DNA of 64,000 nucleotides from Micromonospora gifhornensis (lineage in GTDB: Bacteria > Actinomycetota > Actinomycetes > Mycobacteriales > Micromonosporaceae). Of the stretch, positions 38,988 to 48,877 are shown in pieces (position 1 is the first letter of the stretch; the number at the start of each line of letters is the position of its first letter). The stretch spans positions 1-64,000 of the forward strand of contig NZ_BOPA01000036.1 in assembly GCF_016863515.1 (NCBI RefSeq). Direction: 5' to 3'. The notes beneath the pieces are model-generated. The model did not search any database and had not been told where the DNA came from. It was given only the letters and a program-made list of their open reading frames with translations. A program made the translations under genes and the position numbers.

Positions 38988-41767
38988 CGACCCGCACCCT
39001 CTCTGTCCAGGCCGGGCAGTACCCGGAAACGGCCACCGGTCGCGGCGGTGATCCGCGCCGGCGACGGCGATTGCGACCAGCGCTCCAGGCTGCGGTGCAG
39101 AGCGGTGCCCGCCAGTGTGTCCAGCGACGCACTGTTCTGGTCGACCCGGCCGTTCGCGTCGATCTCGTTGGCGCCGATCTCGCGCAGCATGATCGCTCCG
39201 CGTTCGCCGTCGGTGGGCGTCCGCATCTCGAGAATCTTGAAGCTGGTTCCCGGCAGGAACAGCACGCGGTTCTCGTTGCGTTCCGCGCCCTCCGGTTCGA
39301 ACAGCGTCGTACGCCGGGCCGTCATCGACCAGATCAGCAGGTCGGTGTCGCCCTCCTGGCCTTCGAGCGGCTGGGTCAGCGCATTGACGAATGACCAGTC
39401 CGTGACCAGCTTGCGACCGCGGTAGAGCTCCCACTCCCGCTCGTGGGGCGAGATGCGGAACACCGTGGTCCCGCGAAACGACGGAAGCCGCGACAGGCCG
39501 GCAACGACGCACCGGGCGAACGGCACGTGCGGACCGGCCGCGCCGGTCCGCAGGGCCGCGTCGACGCGCTCACCGCGACGGGTGAGGTACAACCGCACGG
39601 CGACCGAGTCGGCGAGCAGGTCGCCCGGCGAGGTTCCACCGGACTGTAGACCGGGGTGCTCGGAGATGATCCGCGACACCGAGGACGCCATGTGATCGAA
39701 CTCCCGGCTCAGCGTCCGGCGGAGCCAGGCGCGTTCCTCGTCCAGGGGCCGGGACGGCAGCAGCGCGCCCGCCGATGCGGCCGGGACGGGCTGCACCCGA
39801 ACGGCGTCGACGGTCGCGCCGGGTGGGGCGGATTCGGATGCCGCTTCGGCTGGCGGTTCCGTCGGCTCGGCCGCCCGTACCGGTGCTGGGGCGGGGATCT
39901 CCGCCGTCGTCTCGACGTCGACCGGCAGGACGACGCCGGCCGGCAGTGACGGTGGGGCCACCGCCGGCGCCGGGTCCGCCGCGAGCGGCTCGGCGGCCGG
40001 CGCGGGAGGGACGACCACAGCCGGCACAGCCGGTGCGGGCGGCACAGCCGGTGCGGGCGGCACAGCCGGTGCAGCCGGCGCGGGCACGGGAGGCGCTGGT
40101 GGCACGGGAGGCACGGGAGGCACGACCAGAGCGGGCGGAGGCGGCACGGGCGGCGCAGGCGGCACCACGCGCGGCACGGGAGGCGGGGGCGGCACGGGAG
40201 GCACAGGAGGCACGGGAGGCACGACCACAGCCGGTAGGGGCGACGCTGGCTGATCAACACGACCGATCGGGGCCACGCCTCGGGCATGCTGGGGCTCGGC
40301 GACCGGCAAGGATGCCGTGGGCAGGCGCAGCGCAACCGTCCGCTCGGCAGGAGACTCCACCGCAGGCGACTCGACCACCGCCGCCACTGCCGCGACGGCC
40401 GACGGCGCCGGCACCTGCAAGGCCGGTGCTGCCGCAACCTCCACCCGGACACTGCTCTCGGTGCCGACCGCAGTGGCGTCGAGGAACGCGCCCGCCCGGC
40501 CCGCCGGCTTGTTACCCGGGCTGAGCACCGACGCGGCGACCAGCGTCCCGCCCTGCCGTTCCGGCAGCCGTGCCGCGAGGTCCTCGGCCAGTTCCCGCAT
40601 CCGGTCGGCGCGCTTGGCCTCCGAGTCGTCGAAGATGAGTGACACACCCTGCGTGTTCAGCGGCGTGGCGCGCACCCGTTCGGAATTGCCCGGCTCATCC
40701 ACTGCGCGCACCCAGAGCCCCGCCTCGACCACCTCGACCACCGCGTCCGCGGCGTACCAGTAGACGCGGGAGTCGATCTCCTCCGTCCAGCGCAGCGGTG
40801 GCCGATGGCTGAGCACCGTCGGACGGTGGGCCCGGGTGTTCTCGTGTGCCCGCGGGGTGTATCCCAGCTCGATGGCGAACGGCGGCCATCCCAGGGTGCC
40901 GTCCGGAAGTACCGTGCGGATCTGCCAGTCTCGCGGCGTGCCGACCGGCACGCCGGTGTAGCAGACCACCGCGGCACCGAACAGGTCGGCCAGGGCCTGC
41001 CCGAGCGGCTCGCCCTCGGGAAGCCGGACCTCGCCGTACTGCACGAAGCGGGCCCGGGCCCGCACATCCGGATCGAGGTCGCGCCAGAACCGCACCACGT
41101 CGTCGAGCGACAGCGGCGGAGTGCCGGGGCAGCCCAGCAGCACCGTCATCGTGTCCGGGTGGCACGGCAGATCGTCGATGAGCTGCTGCCGGTGCCGGTC
41201 GACCGTCTCCGGGTGGCGGGTGTCGTGGATCCACACGCCGCCCGGGAGGGGCTCGATCTCGCCGTTGGCGCTCGTCGCCCGGTTGTCGGTGACCGCTCGG
41301 TCCCAGGCCGGTGTCGGATAGCGCTTGGCGTCCCAGCTCGGTGGGCGCCCTGGCCGGAAGCGCACCCAGCCACTGTCCCAGCTCGAATGCACCAGAAGCG
41401 CGCCGCCGGCGCCTCGTACCAGGTCGCCGTTGGGTGCGATGACGGTACGGTTCAGCCGCTCCGACAGCCACTGCCCGGCCATCGCCGCGGAACTGCGCTG
41501 CCGTCCGCAGGCCATCAGGCGGATGCCGCGACGGCGCCGGGGCAGGACGTTCGCCATGGACTCCCAGGAGTCGATGGCAAGACCGTCGCCGAGATCGAGG
41601 ACGACCACGTCGTTCTCGACGTCCTCGATGATCGACAGGGCGAGCGACTGCGCCTCCGGGCTGATGGCGTCGGGGGCGTGCAGGACCATCGCGTTGCCCA
41701 CCATGTGCCGTACGATCCGCTCGGAGTCGTCACTGCGGCGGCGGGTGCGCCAGATCGCGGATGCCAT
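38984..41767 (-). CDS. T7SS-associated protein with Pro-rich linker and degenerate ADP-ribosyltransferase-like domain
   Basis: A 927-residue protein. Residues 1-450 form an alpha/beta region of unknown type (IIEDVENDVVVLDLGDG, TMTVLLGCPGTPPL). Residues about 500-640 are a Pro/Val/Ala linker of PPVPPVPP repeats. The C-terminal 230 residues resemble an ADP-ribosyltransferase fold: Arg765 in FRGTTVF, FVNALTQPLE, then VLFLPGTSFKILE. The usual catalytic ExE appears as E832-N-R834, so activity is doubtful. It lies between EccB and EccA and should be a structural or chaperone-like part of this secretion system. ART assignment is by eye. Confidence 0.65.
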   Translation of the reverse strand: MASAIWRTRRRSDDSERIVRHMVGNAMVLHAPDAISPEAQSLALSIIEDVENDVVVLDLGDGLAIDSWESMANVLPRRRRGIRLMACGRQRSSAAMAGQWLSERLNRTVIAPNGDLVRGAGGALLVHSSWDSGWVRFRPGRPPSWDAKRYPTPAWDRAVTDNRATSANGEIEPLPGGVWIHDTRHPETVDRHRQQLIDDLPCHPDTMTVLLGCPGTPPLSLDDVVRFWRDLDPDVRARARFVQYGEVRLPEGEPLGQALADLFGAAVVCYTGVPVGTPRDWQIRTVLPDGTLGWPPFAIELGYTPRAHENTRAHRPTVLSHRPPLRWTEEIDSRVYWYAADAVVEVVEAGLWVRAVDEPGNSERVRATPLNTQGVSLIFDDSEAKRADRMRELAEDLAARLPERQGGTLVAASVLSPGNKPAGRAGAFLDATAVGTESSVRVEVAAAPALQVPAPSAVAAVAAVVESPAVESPAERTVALRLPTASLPVAEPQHARGVAPIGRVDQPASPLPAVVVPPVPPVPPVPPPPPVPRVVPPAPPVPPPPALVVPPVPPVPPAPPVPAPAAPAVPPAPAVPPAPAVPAVVVPPAPAAEPLAADPAPAVAPPSLPAGVVLPVDVETTAEIPAPAPVRAAEPTEPPAEAASESAPPGATVDAVRVQPVPAASAGALLPSRPLDEERAWLRRTLSREFDHMASSVSRIISEHPGLQSGGTSPGDLLADSVAVRLYLTRRGERVDAALRTGAAGPHVPFARCVVAGLSRLPSFRGTTVFRISPHEREWELYRGRKLVTDWSFVNALTQPLEGQEGDTDLLIWSMTARRTTLFEPEGAERNENRVLFLPGTSFKILEMRTPTDGERGAIMLREIGANEIDANGRVDQNSASLDTLAGTALHRSLERWSQSPSPARITAATGGRFRVLPGLDREGAGR

Positions 41768-41773
41768 GTCGGC

Positions 41774-43123
41774 CTACCCTTCTACGAGGACGGTGACGGC
41801 CTCGCGGCTCAGCGTCGGTCCCGGCCGCAGTGCGGCCAGCAGTTCCTGGGGGAACGGGACCGGTCTCACCTGATCGATCTTCAGCGCCGCCGCTGCCGCC
41901 GCATCCTTCAGCCGGAAGGCGACCCCTGCCGAGGAGACGAAAAAGACCGGCGGGTCGCCGTCCCGCGCCGTCGGCACGCCGACCACCGCCATCCCACCGC
42001 CGACCGGGCCCCGCACCGTGCCACGACCGGCGTTGTCCATGGGTGCCACAGAACGCGGCATCTCGACCAGCAGGCTGCTCACGGAGTCCGTCGAGACGGG
42101 AGCCTGACGCAGGCAGAGAACCTGATCGTCGAGCCGGTGCTCCGCCGCGCCGGCCAGATCGGGCAGCCGGTCGAGCAGCGACCGGTCCGCCGATCGGGGC
42201 GCGGTCAGCAGGTCCGCACCGTTCAGGGTGACCGGCTTGGCGCCGCTGCGGACCTCGGCGACCAGGAACTCGGTGTGGCTCATCGTCGCCAGGCCGTCCG
42301 CTCGGAGCACGAAGAACTGCTCGCCGCCGGTGCCCGCGCTCTGCCGGAACAGGGTCCCGATGTCGTACGACCGGCCGGCGACAGACGGGCCGGGACGTCC
42401 CCTTCCGGGAACCACCGCGGAACCCAGCTCCACACCGGCCGGAATCTGACTGAGCCACGACTCGGGCGCCAGTGCCGCACGGGCCTCGGTCACGCCGAGG
42501 GCGACCAGCACAGCGTCGTCCGTCACCCGATGCCGGTACCCCTTGGTGAGCAGATGGATCGTGCCGGACTGGTCGCGTACCACGCTGAGCCGCTCCGGCG
42601 GGATCGGCGTGAACAGCGCGCGGGGATCGAGTTCGAGGCCCAGCCTCCGGCCATCCGGGTTGTCGGGCAGGCAGGCCAGCCACGGGCCGTGGACGAACAA
42701 CTCGGGTGCCGGGACGCTGCGCGGCCCGTCCGGTATGCCGAGCGCCAGGCCACGCGGCACACCGGCGAGCGACGCCCGCGAGACCAGCTTCACCTTCGCG
42801 CTGGCGCCCTGCCGGAGCAGCGCCGCCGGCAGGTCGGGCACGGCGTGCAGCAGTCCGTCGGAGTAGACGTAGCGGTTACCGCTCTCCTTCTCCACCAGGA
42901 TCAGCCCCGGCTGCCGGTACGCCTTGCTGCCCCCGGGAACGATCCAGCCGTAAACCCCGAAGCCGGCCACCACCAGCGTGGCAATGAGGACACCGATGAT
43001 CAGGCCGGTGAGGGCCCGGCGGCCGGGCACCTCGGCGCCGGCCGGGTCGCCCAGGACCAGGGCCGAGCTGAGCCGGCCCATCATGAACTGGTGGGCGTGG
43101 ACATGATCTCGCTGGGTCTGCAC
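41774..43123 (-). CDS. eccB: EccB, T7SS membrane core protein
   Basis: A 449-residue protein with a short cytoplasmic start (MQTQRDHVHAHQFMMGRLSSALV), one membrane helix (residues 37-62) and a large periplasmic-side domain of repeated beta units. Two Cys (WLACLPD and VLCLRQ) are placed as in the disulfide-bearing EccB core. The N-terminal motif matches EccB closely. Start is GTG 43123. It is 6 bp downstream of eccD. Confidence 0.95.
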   Translation of the reverse strand: MQTQRDHVHAHQFMMGRLSSALVLGDPAGAEVPGRRALTGLIIGVLIATLVVAGFGVYGWIVPGGSKAYRQPGLILVEKESGNRYVYSDGLLHAVPDLPAALLRQGASAKVKLVSRASLAGVPRGLALGIPDGPRSVPAPELFVHGPWLACLPDNPDGRRLGLELDPRALFTPIPPERLSVVRDQSGTIHLLTKGYRHRVTDDAVLVALGVTEARAALAPESWLSQIPAGVELGSAVVPGRGRPGPSVAGRSYDIGTLFRQSAGTGGEQFFVLRADGLATMSHTEFLVAEVRSGAKPVTLNGADLLTAPRSADRSLLDRLPDLAGAAEHRLDDQVLCLRQAPVSTDSVSSLLVEMPRSVAPMDNAGRGTVRGPVGGGMAVVGVPTARDGDPPVFFVSSAGVAFRLKDAAAAAALKIDQVRPVPFPQELLAALRPGPTLSREAVTVLVEG

Positions 43124-43129
43124 GTCGCC

Positions 43130-44533
43130 CTACCCGAACAGCCCGCGGGCCCAGCCGTACAGGCCGAGCACCTGAGCAAGCACCGGCAACACGGCCACTG
43201 CGGTGACCACGTCGAAGAACGTGGCCGCGTACTCCCAGAACGGAAGCATCCGCCGCGGCCAGGGACGCATCGCCGCCAGGACAAGTGGCACGAGCAGCCC
43301 GACCAGACCCGCCACCAGCAGGTAGCGACCGCCCATCGACAGCGTGCCGGAGAGGTGGGCGATCACCAGCAGACATCCCACGGTACCGGCGGTCACCAAC
43401 GAGATCCGCTGCCAGAGCCCAAGAAACGACCGGGCCCGCAGCAGCACCGCGGCGGAGAGCACGGCAACCAGCGTCCACCCCGACCAGCCGGGCGTACGCA
43501 TGGTGAAGGCGAACAGGAACGGCAGCAGCAGCGCCGCCGCGCCGAGTCCGGCGACCAGGTAGGTGTTCGCATCGGCGGTACGCGACCGCACCAGTTCGGG
43601 GTCTTCCGGCTCGATGTCGAACTGCATGTCCGCGCCGGTCTTGGGTAGCTGCGGCCCGCGCAGCCGGGCGAACTTCACCGCGCCGCGGGGTGCCAGCACG
43701 ACCATGCCGAAGAGCACTACGGCGGCGACCGCCGCGACTCGCGGGGCGGTCATCCCGGCGAGCGAGCGCGACAGCAGGATCACCGCGACCACCGCGGCGC
43801 AGACGCCGGCCAACAGCAGCGGCGTGAATGGCAGTCGCGGCGTGACCGTTCGCTGGCTGACCAGCAGGATGCCGGTCACCGCGACGATCGCGGCGGCGGC
43901 GGCGAGCCCGGCCGGTGCGGTGAAGGCGACGCCCTGCGGGTCGCCGTCAAGGGCACTGGACGCGGCCACCGCGGCGAAGAACGCTGACCCGCACCCGAAC
44001 AGCAGTCCGAAGGCGCCGTCGGTCAGCCGACGACCGGCCACCAGCGCCGCCGCCAGCAGCGCCGCGGCGAACGTGCCGGCGGACACGGTCTGCGACAGCA
44101 CCGGGCCACGGTCGACGATCACCAGCGCGACGGCGACCATCGCCACCGCCGAGAGCACCAGGAACAGCACCCGCCGGTACTCCGGCTGCCAGCGGTCCGA
44201 CCGGCGGTTGACCACCGTCGCCACACCCTCGGCCAGGTCGTCGAAGTCCAGTTCGGGCAGGGGGTCCTCGGCCCGGCGCAGGTGGATTTCCTCGCCGTTG
44301 AGCCACTCCAGGGTCTCCGGGGTGCCGCTGAGTTCGAACGGCGCTTCACCCAACCGCTGGAGCACCCAACCGCTGCTGCTGGCAGCGTTTTGCTGGTGCG
44401 CCGGCACGGCATGACTGACCAGAACGGGCAGCAGACCGGCGACCGCGGTGGTCACCGGAACCGCCAGGTCGACCCGGCGTTGGGGTCCGACCACGGTGAC
44501 ACGACACTTGTCGGCCTGCACAGCGGCGTTCAT
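43130..44533 (-). CDS. eccD: EccD, T7SS membrane channel component
   Basis: A 467-residue protein. A ubiquitin-like N-terminal domain (CRVTVVGPQRRVDLAVPVTTAVAGLLPVLVSH) is followed by 11 hydrophobic helices, which is the EccD architecture. EccD dimers surround the translocation pore. It lies 14 bp from eccC and directly before eccB, the usual order. Start ATG 44533 follows GAGAGGACG. Confidence 0.95.
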   Translation of the reverse strand: MNAAVQADKCRVTVVGPQRRVDLAVPVTTAVAGLLPVLVSHAVPAHQQNAASSSGWVLQRLGEAPFELSGTPETLEWLNGEEIHLRRAEDPLPELDFDDLAEGVATVVNRRSDRWQPEYRRVLFLVLSAVAMVAVALVIVDRGPVLSQTVSAGTFAAALLAAALVAGRRLTDGAFGLLFGCGSAFFAAVAASSALDGDPQGVAFTAPAGLAAAAAIVAVTGILLVSQRTVTPRLPFTPLLLAGVCAAVVAVILLSRSLAGMTAPRVAAVAAVVLFGMVVLAPRGAVKFARLRGPQLPKTGADMQFDIEPEDPELVRSRTADANTYLVAGLGAAALLLPFLFAFTMRTPGWSGWTLVAVLSAAVLLRARSFLGLWQRISLVTAGTVGCLLVIAHLSGTLSMGGRYLLVAGLVGLLVPLVLAAMRPWPRRMLPFWEYAATFFDVVTAVAVLPVLAQVLGLYGWARGLFG

Positions 44534-44546
44534 CCGCGTCGTCCTC

Positions 44547-47500
44547 TCATCTGTCCGCCTTCCCGAGCGCGTTTCCGGTCTGGATCAACCGCACACCTCG
44601 GCGGGTGACCAGCTGTGCGCGTCCGGCCGGCAGGCGTCGCGGTGCCGCCTCGCCGAGAAACCTGCCCTCCTCCTTGGGGTAGGAGAACAACGTCGCAGGG
44701 GTGCCGAGCTCCCACATGCGGCGGATGACCGGATCCGCCATCGCCCGCATCGCGCCGGACGTGCTCCGGGCCACGATCACGTGCAGGCCGACGTAGACCC
44801 CCTGCGCCAGCAGCGGCAACAACGGATCCAAGGTGGAGCCGACGCCGGTGCCACGGGTCAACAGGTCGTAGTCGTCGACGACCACGAACAACTCGGGACC
44901 CTCCCACCAGTCCCGGCGGCGCATCCGATCGGACGAGATGTCTGCGCCGGGCAACCGGCGGTTGATCGAGACCGACGCCTTGCTCGCCAGCTCGAACAGC
45001 CCGTCGCCGGTGAAGCTGGATCCGACCTGGTAGCTCTGGCCGATCGCGGTGTCCAGGTCGCGGCGCGAGTCACCGAGCACCACCTTGGCCTGCTCGGGGG
45101 TGTAGCGCCGCCCAATCGCACGCAGGATCAGGCGCAGCAGGTTCGTCTTGCCGGTCTCGTTGTCGCCGAAGATCAGCAGGTGCGGAGTGACCATGAAGTC
45201 GTGCCACACCGGAGCCAGGCGTTGTTCGTCGAGACCCAGGCACACCTGCAGTTCGGGCCTCGGGTCGGGCAGCTCGGTCGCGAGCAGGTGGGTGGGCAGC
45301 AGGCGCACCGGCGGGGCAGCCGGGCCGTTCCAGAAGGTGCCGGCTTCCTCGGTGACCGACTTCGTGGCCTCGGCCAGGTCGTCGGTTGCGGCGTGGCCGT
45401 CGATCCGGGGCAGCGCGCCGAGGAAGTGCAGTCCGGCCGGGGTGAGACCGCGACCGGGCTGGTTCGGCACCGTCGCCGCCTTGCGGGACCCGAACTCCGA
45501 CTCCATCGAGTCGGCCAGCCGCAGTTCGAGCTTCGTGCCCAGCAGGTCGCGCAGCCAGGTGCGTAGCTCCGACCATCGGGTGGTGGTCACGATGACATGC
45601 ACCCCGAACGACAGACCTCGGGAGGCGATCTCCTGGAACTTGCTCTCCAGGTCGGGAAAGTCCTGCTTCATCGTGTACCAGCCATCGACGACCAGAAAAA
45701 CGTGGCCGTACGGGTCCTGGAGCTCGCCCCGCCCCCGAGCCGCCAGGTACGACGTCATGGAGTCCAGCCCACGCTCGGTGAACTCGACCTCGCGCCGCTC
45801 CATGACCTGGCTGATCTCCTCCAGCGTACGCACCACCCGGTCCCGCTCCAGCCGGGTGGCGATCGATCCGACGTGTGGCAGCCCGGCGACCGAGGTGAGG
45901 CCACCGCCACCGAAGTCGAGACCGTAGAACTGCACCTCAACCGGGGTGTTCGTCAACGCCAGCGCCAGCATCAGCGTCCGCAGCAGAGTTGATTTGCCGC
46001 TCTGTGGGGCACCGGCGATGCCGACGTGGCCATCCGCTGCGGACAGGTCCACGACGAGCAGCTCCCGAAGCTGGTCCTGCGGCTTGTCCACCACCCCGAC
46101 CGGCACCCGGAGGCGTGCACGCATAGAGAGGTCGTCGACGGACATGCCGAAGACCGGATGGGGTACGACGCTGGGCAGCAGCGAGTCGAGCGTCGACGCC
46201 GTCGACAGCGGCGGAAGCCAGATCTGCCGGGCCGGCGGGCCTGCTCCGGCGAGCCGTTTCAGCAGTACCTCGACCAGGCTGGGAGCGCCCGCGTCAATCG
46301 GTACGTCCGCCGTGGCCTGCGCAACCTCGTCCGGTTCCGCGCGTTGCGCCGGTGCGGGCAGCGGGAGGTACCGGGTGGTGAACGGCACCACTTCGGCGGC
46401 CACGACCTGGACATCCTGTTCCGCTTCCCGGGCCGCCCCGGTGCCGGTGTACGGACCGGAGACGTAGGCCGACTTGAAGCGCACGAGATTGGTGGTGTCC
46501 ACCTTGAGGTAGCCGTTGCCCGGCTCGGGCGGCAGCTCGTACGCCGCCCCGACACCGATCACCGCGCGCGACTCCATCGAGGAGAAGGTGCGCAGTGCCA
46601 GCCGGTACGACAGGTGTCCCTCGACGCGGTTGATCCGTCCCTCGTCGAGGCGTTGCGAGGCGAGTAGCAGATGGACGCCGAGGCTGCGGCCCAGTCGGCC
46701 GATGGAGACGAACAGGTCCATGAACTCTGCCTTGCTCGACAGCAGTTCGGAGAACTCGTCGACGACGATGAGCAGGGTCGGGAAGGGCACGAGGTGGGCA
46801 CCGGATGCCCGTGCCTTCTCGTAGTCGAACAGTGAGGCGTACCCGCTTGCCCGCAGCATCTCCTGGCGCCGGGTCATCTCGCCGTTGAGCGCAGCCTGCA
46901 TCCGGTCGACGAGGGGAAGTTCGTCCGCGAGGTTCGTGATGACGGCGGAGGTGTGCGGCAGGTTCTCCATGCCGATGAAGGTGGCGCCGCCCTTGAAGTC
47001 CACCAGCACCAGGTTGAGGATCTCCGAGGAGTGCGTCGCGGCGAGCGCGACCACCAGCGTACGCAGCAACTCGCTCTTGCCCGACCCGGTGGCGCCGATG
47101 AGCAGGCCGTGCGGCCCCATGCCGCCCTGCGCCGACTCCTTGAGGTCAAGCTCGATCACCTCGCCGTCCTCGGTGACACCGATCGGCACCTGCAGCCGGT
47201 TGCGTTGCGGCTGGCGGGCCCGCCACAGCGCGGCGACGTCGAAGGTGTTCGCATCCCGGATGCCGAGCAGCGTGGTCAACTCGAAGCTGTTCTCCAACGG
47301 TTCGTCGACGATGTCGAGGGTGCCGCTGGTCCGCTTCGGGGCGATGATCCGGGCGAGCGTGTCCGCCTGCGCCTCGGACAGTTCGTCGCGCACCGCCGTA
47401 CCGCTGACCTCCCCGGCCGGGTAGCGCACCTCCGCGCCGTCCACAGTCAGTCGCAGCACCTTCGGCCCGCCCGGCATGGTCCCGGTGAGGTCGAGCAGGA

Positions 47501-48518
47501 CGACGTTGCGCAGTCCGGTGCCGAGCAGCCGCGAGCTGTCCGGCAAATCGGCGAGGTGGGCGACGATCACCACGAACGGCTCCGTCGACGAGGGACGTGC
47601 TGTCCGGTCGTGGTCGCCACGGTCGGTGACCTCCGCGCCGAGCAGATCCATCAGGGCGTCGTGGTCGCCGGCGAAGAGCCGGACCGGACCGGCCGCGTCG
47701 GTCTCGGCGGAATGCTCGTTGTGCGGCAGCCACTTGACCCACTCCCATGGGCCGCGGTGCACCTCGGCGGCCAGGACCGCGACGCGCAACTCGTCCGGGG
47801 CGTGCAGCGTGACCATCTGGGCCACCATGGCACGAGCCAGGGCGACCGCCGGTCCAACCTCGCCCTCGTACTCAATGCTGGTGAAACTGCGCAGATTCAC
47901 CGAGATCGGGATACCGGACACCGTCCGATACGCCTCGGCGAACCGGCGCAGCGCGATCGACGACAGCGGCTCCAGGTCCTCGACCGGTTTGGTGGTCGGC
48001 GGCGTGAAGGCGCGCATCACGTTTTGCCGGCCGAGCCCGATCCGTACCCGGGCGAAGTCGTCGTGGGCCGGCCGCCGCTCCCACAGCCGACTACTCATCG
48101 CGATCGACCAGAGCCAGGCCGGTTCCGGGTTGTCCCAGAGCACATGCTTGCGCTGCTCGTCGGCGGCGGCTCGCGCCTCCTTACGTAGCTGGGCGATGTA
48201 GCGCAGGAAGTCGCGCCGCTCGCCGAGCATCTTGCGTTTGCGCTCGGCCGCGCCCCGGCCCACCTGCACCACGCCCATCAGGAGCATGCCGGCGGCCATC
48301 GCGCCGCCCATGACGTACATGATCGGGGCGCGGGTGTAGAGGCCGAACATCGCCATCATCGCCCCCATGCCCAGGCCCATGGGCACGACCATCGCGAAGG
48401 CCCGGAAGTCCAGCGGCGCCTCCTCCGCCATCAGCGGAGGCTCCTGCAGGTACACCTCGCCCTCGGGCGCTTCGGGTCCGGCGGCACGCGGCGGCCGTTT
48501 GACGGTGACCGTGCTCAT
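44547..48518 (-). CDS. eccC: EccC, T7SS FtsK/SpoIIIE-type ATPase
   Basis: A 1,323-residue ATPase. Two membrane helices lie at residues 40-90. Three FtsK-like nucleotide sites follow: GATGSGKSELL (Lys481), GAPQSGKSTLL (Lys842) and GDNETGKTNLL (Lys1124). The first has good Walker B (LLIVVDEFSELLS). It is a single-chain EccC, not split into Ca and Cb. It recruits WXG100 substrates through its C-terminal ATPases. ATGA overlap couples it to the small acidic protein before it. Confidence 0.97.
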   Translation of the reverse strand: MSTVTVKRPPRAAGPEAPEGEVYLQEPPLMAEEAPLDFRAFAMVVPMGLGMGAMMAMFGLYTRAPIMYVMGGAMAAGMLLMGVVQVGRGAAERKRKMLGERRDFLRYIAQLRKEARAAADEQRKHVLWDNPEPAWLWSIAMSSRLWERRPAHDDFARVRIGLGRQNVMRAFTPPTTKPVEDLEPLSSIALRRFAEAYRTVSGIPISVNLRSFTSIEYEGEVGPAVALARAMVAQMVTLHAPDELRVAVLAAEVHRGPWEWVKWLPHNEHSAETDAAGPVRLFAGDHDALMDLLGAEVTDRGDHDRTARPSSTEPFVVIVAHLADLPDSSRLLGTGLRNVVLLDLTGTMPGGPKVLRLTVDGAEVRYPAGEVSGTAVRDELSEAQADTLARIIAPKRTSGTLDIVDEPLENSFELTTLLGIRDANTFDVAALWRARQPQRNRLQVPIGVTEDGEVIELDLKESAQGGMGPHGLLIGATGSGKSELLRTLVVALAATHSSEILNLVLVDFKGGATFIGMENLPHTSAVITNLADELPLVDRMQAALNGEMTRRQEMLRASGYASLFDYEKARASGAHLVPFPTLLIVVDEFSELLSSKAEFMDLFVSIGRLGRSLGVHLLLASQRLDEGRINRVEGHLSYRLALRTFSSMESRAVIGVGAAYELPPEPGNGYLKVDTTNLVRFKSAYVSGPYTGTGAAREAEQDVQVVAAEVVPFTTRYLPLPAPAQRAEPDEVAQATADVPIDAGAPSLVEVLLKRLAGAGPPARQIWLPPLSTASTLDSLLPSVVPHPVFGMSVDDLSMRARLRVPVGVVDKPQDQLRELLVVDLSAADGHVGIAGAPQSGKSTLLRTLMLALALTNTPVEVQFYGLDFGGGGLTSVAGLPHVGSIATRLERDRVVRTLEEISQVMERREVEFTERGLDSMTSYLAARGRGELQDPYGHVFLVVDGWYTMKQDFPDLESKFQEIASRGLSFGVHVIVTTTRWSELRTWLRDLLGTKLELRLADSMESEFGSRKAATVPNQPGRGLTPAGLHFLGALPRIDGHAATDDLAEATKSVTEEAGTFWNGPAAPPVRLLPTHLLATELPDPRPELQVCLGLDEQRLAPVWHDFMVTPHLLIFGDNETGKTNLLRLILRAIGRRYTPEQAKVVLGDSRRDLDTAIGQSYQVGSSFTGDGLFELASKASVSINRRLPGADISSDRMRRRDWWEGPELFVVVDDYDLLTRGTGVGSTLDPLLPLLAQGVYVGLHVIVARSTSGAMRAMADPVIRRMWELGTPATLFSYPKEEGRFLGEAAPRRLPAGRAQLVTRRGVRLIQTGNALGKADR

Positions 48519-48877
48519 CCGAGCGTTCCCGCGTACGTCGGCCCGTCACCCCAGGCCGTGGTGTCCTGGCGCAGCAGGCCCACCGCGTACCGGTCATTAC
48601 GGAACCGCTGCACCGCGGCGGTGTCGTCCTCGTCATCGCGTTGTTTCTTGTCCTTCTGTGCTTCCCCGGCCTCGGCCTTCTGCCGCTCGCGCTCCTCGTC
48701 CCACTGCCGCTTGCGTTCGCGCATCTCCAGGAAGATGTCGTCCACGGTGCGGTCCGGTCCGCCGCAGTACGACATCTCGTCCGCATCGGAAGCGGGAGCG
48801 GGAGCGGGAGCAGGTCGTTGCGGGGACCGTCGCCAGACCCGCAGGGGCGTCCCTGCCATGCCATCGCGGTCAGACAT
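48515..48877 (-). CDS. Small charged protein of the T7SS operon
   Basis: A 120-residue protein of unknown family. It has a Pro/Ala segment (RRSPQRPAPAPAPASDADE), then a long charged coiled-coil-like helix (DDIFLEMRERKRQWDEERERQKAEAGEAQKDKKQRDDEDD). ATG 48877 overlaps the previous stop by 8 nt, and its stop overlaps the eccC start (ATGA), so it is tightly coupled between an effector-like protein and EccC. An adaptor role is a possible reading. Confidence 0.6.
   Translation of the reverse strand: MSDRDGMAGTPLRVWRRSPQRPAPAPAPASDADEMSYCGGPDRTVDDIFLEMRERKRQWDEERERQKAEAGEAQKDKKQRDDEDDTAAVQRFRNDRYAVGLLRQDTTAWGDGPTYAGTLG

Noticed and set aside
39994..40245. GGCGGCACAGCCGGTGCGG-type tandem DNA repeat considered as CRISPR-like or mobile
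   Set aside because: The repeats are in frame and encode the PPVPPVPP/PAPAVPP linker of the T7SS protein; there are no spacers.
40805..43648. 947-codon plus-strand frame opposite EccB and the ART-like gene
   Set aside because: An antisense shadow; EccB is unmistakable on the minus strand.
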